Source: Brachionus plicatilis
Taxonomy: Eukaryota > Rotifera > Eurotatoria > Ploima > Brachionidae
Length of the DNA stretch: 64,000 nucleotides
Reading direction: 5' to 3'
NCBI GenBank assembly: GCA_010279815.1
Contig: QEOQ01000122.1
Coordinates: 1,018,798-1,082,797, forward strand
In this document: in pieces, positions 33,610 through 51,300 of the stretch
Numbering within the stretch: position 1 is the stretch's first letter
How the letters are laid out: the number at the start of each line of letters is the position of its first letter
Program-made: the position numbers and the translations under genes
Notes under the pieces: generated by a model
Database searches by the model: none
Told to the model about the DNA's origin: nothing
Seen by the model: the letters and a program-made list of their open reading frames with translations, nothing else

Positions 33610-34400
33610 TGGTTTAATAAATGGCGGCTCAACACAGCCGCTAAAAAATGCTCATTTGTAATATACTAGAAAGGAAAAGTTCCAAAGGAAATATCAAACG
33701 GTAACTTCAAATTAAAAATATTTAACGAGGAAATACCAATCAACATGAATCCCAAATACCTAGGTATAACTTTTGATCGTAATTTAAATTTTAGTAAGCA
33801 TACGGAATTAATTCGAGAACAGAGTTTTAAACTCCTGAATATTCTTAAATGTCTTACCTATAAAAAATGGTCTCTTGGTATTAAAGAAAAACTTAATGTA
33901 TATAAATCGCTAATTCGATCGACTCTAGAATATGCACCCCCAATTCTAATCTTAAATCCAAATAATATAGCAAGACTTCAGGGAATACAATACAAAGCTT
34001 TACAAATTATACATCAAGAGAAATTAAAATGCTCAAGTGCCTATTTACATCATCTCAGTGAAATAGAAACTTTGGAAGATAGGCTTTTTAGCCTGGGTGA
34101 AAGGTACATTGAAAAAAATATTTTGCGATCTAACCCAATTATCCTAGACATGCTCAACAACTTAACACATACTACGGACAGTAGAACGCCAATTGAAATG
34201 TTGTATACAATTAGATAAAAGCATAACACCAAAACTTTTCTGATAGATCTTATTTTGTTTATTTTTACTTTTATATATTTTTAGTCTTTAAAAACAAAAA
34301 CTTTTTATTTTAAAAATCCAGTAACCAGAAGGCAAAAGAGCTAAGCTCAAGCCTTTTAAAATCATTAAATAAACTATTGAAACTATTGAAAAGAATAAAA
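33610..34400 (+). pseudogene. 5'-truncated non-LTR retrotransposon (reverse transcriptase C-terminus)
   Basis: An ORF from about 33745 to 34218 (157 codons) matches the end of LINE reverse transcriptases and their connector: PKYLGITFDRNLNFSKH (the KYLGV-x-FD..L.F..H motif), LNVYKSLIRSTLEYAPPI (Y-x-x-LIRS-x-LEY) and LQGIQYKALQII (LQ-IQ-A-R-I). The catalytic YADD core lies upstream and is missing. A possible upstream frame starts near 33640. After the stop come a hairpin (GAGCTAAGCTC, 34338-34348) and short AACTATTGA repeats as a tail. Typical dead-on-arrival truncated copy. Confidence 0.8.
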
Positions 34401-34647
34401 ATAAAGTAAAAAGGATTAAAATAAACGAAATTAAATATAAGATATGTAGATATGTAGACATATATGTATACTGAAATATTTTTACTTTTTATTTAAATTT
34501 GTTAATCATACTTATCGTAGTGAAAAAGGCTGGAAATAGGCCTCAAGTTACTTTATGGTGGAAAGACAATAATAAAGCGTCCTGGTCATCCTAATAGTTT
34601 TGTAATAATGAAAAGGATTTTAAAAATTTAACTTATCAAGATTTTAT

Positions 34648-35230
34648 CAGAGCTGTTTAAAAGTCTCAAGTCCGAACTTTTTTTTTTCCAAAAGTCCGAG
34701 CCAAAAATTTATATTATATTCTTTTTAAAAAACTTCGACTTTATTTTTAATAACTTGGACTCTATTTTGGGACTTTAAAACAAATTTTTAGATAAAAAAA
34801 AATTCTTTTCATATATAAGCTTTTTTTGATATAAGAACTATTTCCAAAATAATAATAAAAAATTTTCCCCAGATTCTAAAATGCTTGGAATAATTTGAAA
34901 AGTGAATTCGGTAAAAGTTTTATTCGGACACTCGAGCAATTGCTAGATAAAGACAAAGGCCAAAATGAAAGAAAAATGCGTCAAGCATTCTGAAGTATAG
35001 AAGTTATTTTGAGACATTTAATTTTTTTTTGGAAGAAAAGACATTTTTACATTGAAAAATCCATTAAACATAAATTCTGTATTTATCCTAATAATAAAAT
35101 ATGTGTCATAGATTAGGTTTTTATTATGTCTCTATCAGAGTTGTTTAAAAGTCCAAAATTAAAGTCATTAAAATTCTAAATCCGTTCTTAAAAAAAATAA
35201 ATAAAAGTCTTTGAATCGGACTTTAGTAAA
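34648..35230. repeat. Two AAGTCC-family MITE copies
   Basis: CAGAGCTGTTTAAAAGTCTC at 34648 and CAGAGTTGTTTAAAAGTCCA at 35136 are two insertions of one family. Each continues into AAGTCCGA../..GGACTTT palindromic sequence for roughly 95-145 bp. 42150 begins with the same CAGAGTTGTTTTTAAGTC. I infer terminal inverted repeats of a small MITE with variable AAGTC content. Nothing else is evident in 34400-35700 beyond A/T-rich DNA. Confidence 0.6.
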
Positions 35231-35707
35231 AAAAAAAAGAAGGTTGAGAATGATTTTGCTCTAGGATAGAAAATCTTAAACTGAAATTTTTCAAATAGAT
35301 AAAATTTTATTAAATTTATTCTTTTAAATTGTTAACATATAAATAGAGTTTTTTATTTGAAGTACGGTTATCACAAGAAGATAAACTTAATTCAAAGAAA
35401 GTTGAAGTTGAAAAATAAATTTTTGATTTGCTGATATTCTGTGTTAAATATTATTCAATTTCATCGGTTTCCTCATTCGACAAGGTTTTCAACTCAATTG
35501 CTTTGTTAAGTTAATTTAATAAATATATAAACAATTTCATCTTAATAATATTTTTTCACATGTAAAGACAAAAAAATTCTCCAAAAATTACAAGAGAGTT
35601 TGAAATTTTTAAATGAAAATTAATTTGTTAATCAATTGAAATTTATTTCAAATAAAAAAAGTGTAGTATTTTGAAAATTTCATTTAAAAATCTCATTAAT
35701 CGAATAA

Positions 35708-40800
<5,093 letters not shown>

Positions 40801-40906
40801 ATTTTTTAAATAAAAAATATTTAGAAAAATAACATTTTTCAGTATAGAATTATAATTGAAACCCAAGGCTAAAGATTAAATAATCTCATTGATGGTTCCT
40901 TTCTCT

Positions 40907-41450
40907 GGCAAATTGAAGTTTGAGATCAAGATCAAAAGATCAAAATATAAATTGTAATATTTTTTTTAATAGTAGAGAAAAAATAAATTTTTTCATAAGC
41001 AATTACTTGACATGTCATGTCAAGTTTATTTTCATATTTAAATTTTAAAATGTCCCTTTTTATTGAACTTTAAAAGATTTAAATATTTTAATTGATTTGA
41101 ATGTAAACTTACTTTTAAAGACAAAAAAATTAACTATTTTAAAATTTAAAATTTATTGAAGTAGAAAAATAAAATTATTTCAGTTTGAATGAATGGATAT
41201 AAAAGTTATACATTTGAATTTGTGAATTAACTTTACTTGAATTATTTAAATTATTGATTGTTTTTGTTAAATAAATTAGAGATCAATCATTTTGATGTTA
41301 ATTTGGTAATGAACCATTATTAGACATAACATGTCTAGTAATGTTTAGTATTTATTTCTTAAAAATTATTAAAATCATTAGATTATTTAAGCTTTAAAAT
41401 TTTAAATGATCCTTTTGATCTTAAAATTTGATCTGAAACTTCAATTTGCC
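40907..41450. mobile_element. hAT-like MITE with perfect 8-bp TSD
   Basis: GGCAAATTGAAGTTTGAGAT opens at 40907 and the inverse GATCTGAAACTTCAATTTGC closes at 41450. Both flanks are CTTTCTCT (40899-40906 and 41451-41458). Same terminal motif as the SNAPC3-intron element but with a different interior. Lies about 105 bp past the EFL1 stop. Confidence 0.88.
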
Positions 41451-41523
41451 CTTTCTCTAAATTAATTTTCTGAAGCTTTTAGGTAGGGTTGATCGACCGG
41501 CTAAGAGAAACCGGTTTAAATGT

Positions 41524-41758
41524 ATATTAAGTAAAACTGGTTAACATAATTATTGTTTATTTTTGTAAATCAATTTGATTTTTTTAAATATTAAAGATTA
41601 AAACCACTTTATAAGTAAAACAGATTTTTTTTTTCTTTTAGTAAAATTATTTAAAAAAAAAATTATTTTAACTTGAAAAAAAAAATTTTAATCTTTAAAA
41701 TATAAAAAAATCAACTTGATTTTATACAAAAATTATATTAGCCGGTTTTACTTAATAT
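41524..41758. repeat. Inverted repeat, ~235 bp
   Basis: ATATTAAGTAAAACTGGTTA with AATCAATTTGATTTTTTTAA and TTAAAGATTAAAA on the left is mirrored by TTTTAATCTTTAA, AAAATCAACTTGATTTT and CCGGTTTTACTTAATAT on the right. ACCGGTTT-like sequence also flanks it (41498). No duplication recognised; probably a MITE. Confidence 0.6.
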
Positions 41759-42149
41759 CTCCACTTTTTAGCAGACAAACGATCTGCTATTTTTGTAGGC
41801 TAGACACATTTTTTTTTACCCATCTTTTGCCAAATTAAAGATTTTCTAAAAACCTAATTTGTGATCATTTTTATAATTTTTATTACATAATTAGATTCAA
41901 AAAAAATTAAGTGATCATAGAAAATAAATCTAAAGCAATTAATCATCTAATCAAAATAAAAATTGATTCGATAATTCACAATCAAGACAAACATTAAAGT
42001 AAATTTTAACGGGTGTAGAATAAAAAATGGCACAAAAGTTTAGTTTAGTTTAACCCATTTTTTTCAAAATTTAAAACCTGACTGATACTAGCTTTAAATA
42101 AATAAAAATTATATCATAAAGTTGAATTTTCGATAAATTGTAAAAAATC

Positions 42150-42223
42150 CAGAGTTGTTTTTAAGTCACAAGTCTTAAGTCAAGTCAAGTCAAGTCATTG
42201 ACTTGACTTGACTTGTCCCATAT
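42150..42223. repeat. AAGTC tandem palindrome
   Basis: CAGAGTTGTTTTTAAGTCAC begins a copy of the AAGTCC family. AAGTCAAGTCAAGTCAAGTC is immediately followed by its inverse GACTTGACTTGACTTG, giving a near-perfect self-complementary tract. Confidence 0.7.
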
Positions 42224-43061
42224 GTCCCATATGTAACTTTGGCTGCTGACTGTTGAGTTGCAATCATACCGTTGCCGGTCCCAAGTCCGGATGAAAAAAT
42301 GAGAGGGGAAGGACTAACAGTGTGACTTGACAGATAAACACAAGAGAAAAAATTAATTAAATATTTATTTAGAAAAAAAAAAGATTCGTCTCAGACTCTT
42401 TCAAAATTAATTTAGTTTTTTTAACAGGGTATAAATAGCCTGGTATCAAAGAAATTATTCAGTCAGATTTTCAATTTAAATAAAAAATTTATTTTAGAAA
42501 ATTTCGAAAATTTCGAAGTAAACAAAAAACAGTTCAAAGTAAAAAAAATAGAAAGAATCATTGTTATTAACTCTGCCCACATGGCCGGTCCCAAGCCCGG
42601 GTGAAAAAAGAGGAGGGGTGATGATGACGCAGGCGCATAGAGGCCGGGATGAGGAGGCTTGCAAGCTAGAGCTGATGATAGTCTGTTGGGTCCAAAAAGC
42701 CTTAGTGAAAAAAGTAAAGTGTCTTTAGTTTGGATAAGCTTGTATCCAGATATAGATACGCTTGGTTTGTGGTTCCAAGCTAGTCTAAATAGTTGCCGAG
42801 TTCGCAGCCATTAAGTGCTCGGATGAGTGGCGCTGTTTATGATGAACGTCCCATATGTAACTTTGGCTGCTGACTGTTGAGTTGCAATCATACCGTTGCC
42901 GGTCCCAAGTCCGGATGAAAAAATGAGAAGGGAAGGACTAACAGTGTGACTTGACAGATAAACACAAGAGAAAAAATTAATTAAATATTTATTTAGAAAA
43001 AAAAAGATTCGTCTCAGACTCTTTCAAAATTAATTTAGTTTTTTTAACAGGGTTTAAATAG
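42224..43061. repeat. Pair of near-identical ~215-bp direct repeats around a unique spacer
   Basis: 42224-42438 and 42848-43061 are nearly identical (CATATGTAACTTTGGCTGCT, CCGTTGCCGGTCCCAAGTCC, AGGACTAACAGTGTGACTTG, AAGATTCGTCTCAGACTCTT). The spacer of about 410 bp contains another CCGGTCCCAAGCCCGG variant (42585-42602) and GC-rich sequence unlike the region. The unit carries a self-complementary CCGG..CCGG core. Direct repeats flanking a spacer could be a solo LTR-like structure or a recent duplication of a repeat end; there is no ORF. Confidence 0.7.
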
Positions 43062-43362
43062 GCCGATCCCCATCCTGGTACGCCTGTTTGCATTTTAACT
43101 GATTTTAGAAATCAGTTATCGATTTTTACGTTTAAACTGGTTTCGATAACCTGTTATACATTCTTTCTGGTTTTTAAAAACCAGTTAGATTTCTATCCGG
43201 TCTCCCAACCCCACTTTTATGTTACATAAATTATTTATTTTTCCAACGTCTCAAAAGCTCAAGAAAGTTCTGAAAAGAACAAAAAATTTACTTGCATTTG
43301 ACTAAATATTTTATTTATTGACTATACAGTGGTTAAAATTTTACTGTTTAGTGCGTTAGATT

Positions 43363-43896
43363 GGCAAATTGAAGTTTGAAATCAAGATTAAAATATAAAT
43401 TGTAATATTTTTATTTTATAATAGAGAAAAAATGAATTTTTTTTCAAAAGCAATTACTTGGCATGTAATGCCAAGGTTATTTTCATATTTAAAATTCTAA
43501 AATATCCCTTTTTATTGAATTTTAATAGGTTTAAATATTTTAAATGATTTAAATGAAAACTTTCTTTTAAAGACAAATAAATAAACTGTTTTAAATTTTA
43601 TTTAAGTAGAAAAATAAAATTATTTCAGTTTGAATGAATGGATATAAAAGTTAAACATTTGAATTTGTGAATAAAACTTTACCTGATTTATTTAAATTAT
43701 TGATTGTTTTTGTTAAATAAATTAGAGATCAATCATTTTGATGTTAATTTGTTAATGAACTATTATTAGACATAATATGTCTAGTAATGTTTAGTATTTA
43801 TTTCTTAAAAATTATTAAAATCATTAGGTTAATTAAGTTTTAAAATTTTAAATGATCGTTTTGATCTTAAAATTTGATCTGAAAGTTCAATTTTCC
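43363..43896. mobile_element. hAT-like MITE, second copy of the 40907 type
   Basis: GGCAAATTGAAGTTTGAAAT to the inverse GATCTGAAAGTTCAATTTTCC. The interior follows the 40907-41450 copy closely (GAATGAATGGATATAAAAGT, AGAGATCAATCATTTTGATG, ATGTCTAGTAATGTTTAGTA). The flanks are not convincingly duplicated (5 of 8), so the insertion is old or rearranged. Confidence 0.8.
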
Positions 43897-45344
43897 GTAA
43901 AGTTACAATATTTTAAGTAGTTTTACGTCAGAAAATGTAAGCTTACATAATGTTACATCAATTCTTGTATGTAAGAAAATGTAAGATAACATTTTTAATT
44001 GCATTAAGTGTTTTGTTATTTTTAAAAATCATCTTTTGGCAAAAAAAAATATATGTGCCATACTAATATTCACAAAAAAATATGACAGAATAAGGTTTTT
44101 TAATAATTGTTAAATAAAATTCAAATTTTTTATTAATTTTCCACTTTTTCCTCAAAAATTCTTTTTTTTTGGCCGTAAGCGTTTTCGGCCTTACTTACTT
44201 ACTGTAATATTACGTAAAATTACGTAAAATAATGTAATCTTGCTCATTATAAGTTTAACTTTAACCACTATAGTTTATTATTTTTAATACTAAAAATCCT
44301 TTTATTAGGTTAATTAAAATTAATGATAAGTGTGGTTAATTAAAGTAAATTAATTTTATTTATTAAAATAGAATGAGATTTTTTTTAATTTTTTTAATTA
44401 TTAAAAATATGAATTTTTTATTCTAATTGAGTAAACTAAGGAAGCGGAAACTTTTTTAATTTTATTTTATTTATTTAAAAAAAATGTTAATCTATTAATT
44501 AATTAATAATTAAAGTAAATCGAATTTATTGTAAAATTTTAATTAAAAAAATTAATTTATGCTCAAGTCCGAATAAAACCATAAACCAAGATGACTAACA
44601 TTTGACTTAAAGGCATTAAATATGTGTAACAATTTCACAGTTCGAGCTTTTATTAGATTTTAAACATAATAACTCACTACAAAATAAGTAAAAAAATCTA
44701 CCATGTCTTTTTGTATTTTGCTTAGTAGTCTTAAGTAAGCCATTTGAATTACCAAGCCATCAATATCATTTATCTTTTTATTACTTCAATATCAGTTTCA
44801 AAATTTTCTCTTTGTTTTCTTCCCAATTTAGTTTTGACTTTAGCTTTTGCTCTTAATTTAGTAAAATTCATAGGATTTCTTTTTTGTACCAAATAGCCTT
44901 AGCCAATACTTATCAAGCAAGCTATCATATGACAGCTATTAATTTTTTTATTCAAACTCAATAAAAAAATTAAGTTTTTAATTAATAAAATTTTTAAGTT
45001 ATATCTTTCCAATTCCTCATTTTAGTATATCAAAATATATGACAATTTTCCGTTCTGGTTTTCCGCATTTTTAAAAATAACCCAAAAAAAATGAATCACT
45101 ACTTTAAATTAAAAAAAATAAAGTTTTCAAAAAATTTGTCACACAAGAATTTATATTTTACTTCGAAATAATAAAAAAAATTTTCTTGGAAATATTTAAA
45201 AAATAGCCTAAAATATTCTCGAAGTATTCTCAAAGTATTCTTGAAGATAATGTTAATTTTTCGATTTTATCCCAAAATTTTAAAAACATTTTTAAAGTAT
45301 GATTAAAGGTATTTATTCAAAATTTTAAATGTGAAAACAAATTT
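43897..45344. other. Intergenic AT-rich region with TTACGTAA-type repeat
   Basis: 43900-44240 contains GTAAGCTTACATAATGTTAC, ATGTAAGAAAATGTAAGATA and ATTACGTAAAATTACGTAAA, related to the 1254-1370 palindrome. From 44240 to 45300 I see no gene or clear element. Confidence 0.5.
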
Positions 45345-48300
45345 TCAAGTGACAATTTTTTCCAATTCTATCGCAACAAGTCCAAATTCGCCATCTTTTT
45401 CATCATAATTCTTTAAAAATTTGGAAAAAGAGCTCCAACTCGTCATGTTGTCTGGAAACATGTGAAGTGTTTTTTGAAACATTTTTAACAAATATCCTGA
45501 TGGATCCTTGCACCTGTTTTGTATTAGCTTTTGAAGCAATAGATATTGAACACATTCGTAAAAAACCTTTTTACGAATAATAAATAAGTAAAACATTAAG
45601 TGATTTTTTTGATATTTCTTACTAAATTAGCCTGAGAGCTTGTGGCAAATATAATTTTTCCAATCAATAAAGCCAGATCATAATTTTTGCTTCGTTTTAG
45701 ACACAAGCAAAGTTCTATCCAACCTCGAGTTTCGGCTGGATATTCATGGACATACTTTGATACCCACCTAATCGCTTTATCAAAATCTTTCTGTAAAAGA
45801 GGTTTTAGAAAATCAAAAATTAAATTCGAAAAAAAAAATTACTTCTAAGCAATAGTAGACTGATTTTAGCTTAAGAATATCAAATCTGTATTTTAGATCA
45901 CTAATGGTGTCTAGTTCCTTAAAAACTGCGCTGATCAATGCTTTGTCACTTTTTAGCAAACCAATCGAACATAAAGCAAAAAGCGATTGAATGCATTTAA
46001 CTTTACACTGAAAGCTAAAGAAGAAAAATGAATTTTTATACATTTATATTTTTTTTAAAACCTTTTGAAAAAACAGCTTATTGCCTCTTGAATATTATAT
46101 TTTGATATGGCCATGCCCATTGCAGTGTAAACTATGGACTTTTCGTTTTCAGTGCAAACATTCAATGCACTCTCAAAGACTAAAAAAATTTCGAATATTA
46201 TTTTTATTAAGGTGTTAATTAAATATACTTACTTTGAGCACATTTTTGAAATTTTCCCATATTATAAAAAAATTTTGCCAAAGAAAATATGTCTTCAACA
46301 GAATTCTTTACATCAATTTGTTTATATTGGTTAAAAGCAGCTTCGTATTGTTTCTGTGAACTCAAAAGTCTGGCATAACCACGTCTACTCTGCAAACAAA
46401 CTTCATTTTCATCATCATCAATCAATTCAAAAACCCTTTTTAATTTTTTTTTTTTTTTTAATTTAAAAAAAAATTTTAAATTTAGAAGACAACTTTTCAT
46501 AATATTTCATTGCAGTTAAAGGAAGATGAAGCTTTTCAAGCAAAACACCACTAAGATAAAAAGCATCCACGTTGTTCACCACTCGGTCTAGTTTAAGTTG
46601 ATTGATAAAAAATTATTTTTGGGCTTTCAAATCTATTTACCACAATATTTAATCAAACAGTCGGAAGAAAGTGGTATTGCATTCAAGAATTGAATGTAAT
46701 CTTTGTAGATTGTATCATTTTTAAGAGCAGGATCATTTGATATTTTGCATACTATTCTTGCATAGCCATAAAAAGCTTCTGTCTATTAATTTTATAAAAA
46801 TTAAAAAATTTTGTTTTTAAATCGAGTCAGCAAGTTTGGAATTGGCTTCATTTTGTTTCAGAAGCAGAACTGAACTTATAATCATCACCTCGATTTTAAT
46901 TAAGTAAATTTTATTTTGCACTAAAATTGTAAAATTTTTTCCATTATTTAAACTCAATGCTTAGGTTTTAGAAAAAGTAACTTTTTGCTAAAATATTTAA
47001 AAATTTTAAAATATTTTAATTTTCAATAGTAATTTTCTTTTTTTACTAAATTTAATAAAGCGCCATCTATTTTACTTACATGTAAACCAAGTTCAACTGC
47101 ATGTCGATACAAGTCAATACATTCTTCCATGTTAACTGTTTCGGCTATAAAAGCCTGACCTATCCATGCAACTCCATATTCTGGATCAAGAGCTTGCGAT
47201 TTCTTGAAGCATTCATGAGCTTTTTTGTTCTCGTCAACTAACAAATAAAAAACTCCCAGATTTGTCCATGTTACTGCATCAGACTCATCAATTTTAATAG
47301 ATTTTAAAAAGCAATGCTGAGCTAAATGTGGCTTGTTTATTTCTTAAAAATTTTAGACATTAGATGACATTTTTTTAAAAGTTCTAAATTAAAAATTTGA
47401 ACTAAACTACCTGTAAATGCATATAAAATTCCCAGATTGTTCCAGAAAAGATGACTTGAGGGATCTAAATTAACTGCTGTTATCAAACATTCTTTAGATT
47501 TATTGATTAATAAAGTCAAATTGGCTTTTTCGCTCATGCTTTGAAAGTTCATTGATAGTGATCTGTACTGGAATAGATAAGATAGTGATAGATCGTAGTA
47601 GTACGAACCACAATCTGGTCTGAGCTTACAACATATCATATAACTCCTTTAATTTTTAAAATACTGTAAAATTATCAAGAAATAAATTTAAATTACTCTT
47701 CGGCAAGCTTGAATAATTCTTGATTTGTGACTATGGTTGTTTCGGTATCTGGGATGCTGAATTTTTTTTTCAGAATACAAGTGGGAATCGGAATACTATT
47801 GGAAATAATTTTGAATTCAAATTAAAAAAATAAATTTAAATTATTAATTACATGGGATCACTTTTTGGATAGAATCGTACCATGTTACAGCAATCGCCGA
47901 GAATTTTCCACACACAGCATAAATCTTTTCTTACACAAATAGCCTTTGTCAAATATTTAATGCTCATTTCAATGTATTCTAAATATCTGTTATCTGTTGA
48001 ATTTTTGACATTCTCTTTAGCCATGAGAAAATAAGTCTCGCCAAGTCCTTTAAAAGTGGGCACATCATTAGGAATTTTATTCAATACTGCAAAATAATCG
48101 ATTCTAGCTTGTTCATACAAATTAAGCGTTTGTTTAATACGAGCTATTCTATAGAGAAAAATTATTTATTGTCTATTTTCTGACATTTTGAATTTTGGAA
48201 TATAAAAAACAAATTAAAATAAACTTTAATTTAGATTTAAATTAAATTAATTTAACTCCATTGGAATTGAAAAATTTTAAAAATTCTAAAAGGATTTTTA

Positions 48301-51300
48301 TTCAGCCTCCTATATACTTGGGAAAATCTGTGTTCTTTCACCTTTCTTAAAGAGCTTCATTTATAAATTTTTCTGCTTATCCCAACTTTTCTATTGCTAC
48401 TAGAAACTATCACCCTTGGCTCTAAAGCCTTAAATCTTTAACTATTAAACAAATTTTAAATTAAAAATGGAATTGCCACATGTCTGGCATCATCAGAGCT
48501 CTCAAAATCTTCAAAATTATAATTTTAATCAAAATTTAAATTTATTGGTAATGTTAGATTCAATACAAGTGGAATTGAAGCAGAATTTCTGCTTCTGTGA
48601 TGGTGTCTCTGACTCTATTAAGCTTTGAGACTCATCTCTCTTGGCCAAACAAACATTATTAATCTAAAATTATATTTTAATTATATTCTCGTATGAGATT
48701 GACTTAATTTTTTATTTTATTTTTTTATAATTTTTTATTCTTAATTATTATTGTACTTCTCCTGAAGGAGGCTAATTATAAATAAATTAATAAACTAAGC
48801 CTTTGCAAAATCAATCAGATTAAATTATATTTAAATTAATTTGCAGAGTATCTGCAGAAGTTAGACATAGGTGATAATTTCAATGTCAGCTGATATAATT
48901 ACAATTTACAGAACAAATTATTAATTATTTTGGATTTTTTTGTTCCAAAATTTACAATGCCAATATTCCTTTGAATAGTTTAAATTCTTACTGATAATAA
49001 GCATATGATGACTCAGGATTTAATTCAATAACTTTGTTGAATGATTTGAGAGCTGCTGTCAATGAACCACGATTTAAATAAGCATCAGCTAAACACTCCC
49101 ACATATTACTTTGCGAAAATGAAAAAAAAAATTGAGTAAAAATATTTAAATTTACTAGTCATCTGGATTGTTGCGGATAACATTGTAAAAGAGCCGAATA
49201 GCTTCATTTGATTCACCTTTCTTAAGATAAATGACACCAAGTCTTAAGGACGCCCATTTACAGTTATCAATTTCTTCAAGGGCTTTTTTTAGAAAATTAA
49301 ACGCAATTTCCTATAATTAAATTTAATAAATTAACATCTTTTTTATTAAACTTTGATCATTACATCATTTTTTTCATAAAGCAATGTGTCGACCAGCTCA
49401 AGACCACAAAGACTTAAATTTAAACAAAGCTCATAGGTTTTTTGAAAGCATTTCAAAGCTTTTTTGTAATCTTTGACCAAATATTTGTAATAAATGCCCA
49501 GCTGGTAAATTGATTCCCATTTATATGGACTTAATTTAATAGCTTTGATATTTGACTGAAAGCAAAGAGTCTTTATTTCTTCATATTCTAGTTTTTCATT
49601 TCGGTTTAGCAGCAAATTGTAGCAAGTTTTGGCTAGAAGAATTTGACAGTCATGATTTTCCGAGTTCAAATTGCACAAATGCTTGGCTCTAGAGAAAGAT
49701 TTTAATTCAAATTTAAATAAATTTATTTTAATTTAACAAACATTTCTAGAGATGTCATATATTCTTGATTTTCATATTTGATTATCAATTCACACAACTC
49801 ATAAGTAAAGCTTGACTTGTCGATTTCATTTCTTAAAATTTCAATACCAAGCTCTTTTTTGTAAGTCTTAACATAGCTCTCTAGCATAAATCTGTTCAAT
49901 TCATTCAAAAAGCTCTCATTTAATCGGTGTTTTTTAAGCTTTAAATAAAAATTAAATATTTGGTCTATTTTTTTGACAGCTTACCATTTTAAACCTTTCA
50001 ATGGCTGAATCGAATTCATGATATATAAAATTTATTAGAGCAATGTTATAATTGAATCTAATCAAGAAAAAATCTTGTACATCTTTGATTTTAATCTGAT
50101 TCAATGAAATGAGTCCTTTTAAAACAAAAAAATTATTTTAATACTTTTTTTTTTCCGAACATTCGCGTGAAATTATGCAAGACCAAAACACTAAAATTTG
50201 TACTTAAAAGATAGCTTAAACTTTTTTCAATATATTTAAAATGGATCAAAAAAATTAATTTAAACTTTAATGTTGCATAAAACTAGCAAATAAAAATTAA
50301 TTCAAAAGACTATCTTTTTTTAAGTTAACACTTGGGCAAAAACTGAAAATTCAAATTTATGCAATAAAAATTTATATTTTTATAAATTTAAAAATGATTT
50401 CTAAACAGTTATTAATAATGGAGATTAGCTTAATTAAGGAGATTAAAATGAATTTTTAAAATGATTTTTTTAAAAATTTTTTAAAACATATTTTTAAATT
50501 GGTTTCATTTTTATTACGTTTCATTATTTATCTAGACTTTTATTTAAAAGAATATATAAAATTTTTTTTTTGATAATGCTTTTCGCTTAATAGTTGGATT
50601 TATGTTATTATCTAAAAACGAAGGCAATGTGAAATTTTAATACAAAAAGTAAAAACGTTATAATTTTTTTTCTAATTGTAAAAAAATGTTTCTGCAATAA
50701 ATACAATATTGAACAAATTTGTAAAAATGAATTATTAGCTCTGCAAAAACTCTGCAATTTATTGCAAACTTTAACCAAATATTTTGATGGTGTGCATTTT
50801 TCTGAAAATTGCAGAGTTTTTGCAGAGCTAATAATTCATTTGTACAAATTTGTTCAATATCGTATTTTTTGCAGAAACATTTTTTTACAATTAGAAAAAA
50901 ATTATAACGTTTTTTCCTTATGTACTGTAATTTTTGCACTAAAATTTCACAATGTCAAAATTATTTTGACATCAATTTTTAATATTTCACATAAAAAATT
51001 TTGTTTTTTTTAAATAAAATCGATTTTTAAATTTTGGTCAAGGCCTATCTAGTTTAATTTTTTCAAATTTAAAAAAAATCCAATCTTTTACAAATATTGA
51101 AAAAAAATTCTCAAAAAATAGTTGGACTTTTTAGTCTCGGATTTTTTCTAGAATTTAATTAAAGAATTGATTGAAAAAAGATTCACCCTCTTGAGCTGTC
51201 TTGATGGTTTGCTCATGATTGCATGTAAAAAAATAATAATTATTTTCCAAAAACAGTATAAGCAATTTATTTGACTGAATCATTTGTTCTTTAACTAAAT

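Noticed and set aside
46800..46925. An open stretch in SKIC3 intron 15 (LIKIEVMIISSVLLLKQ region) as an extra exon
   Set aside because: Splicing exon 15 straight to 46782 (TEAFYGYARIV) matches TTC37. The extra stretch breaks the frame and has no family match.
50658..51013. Opposing ORFs containing CRVFAELIIHFYKF
   Set aside because: Again arms of a foldback element inside SKIC3 intron 6, not genes.
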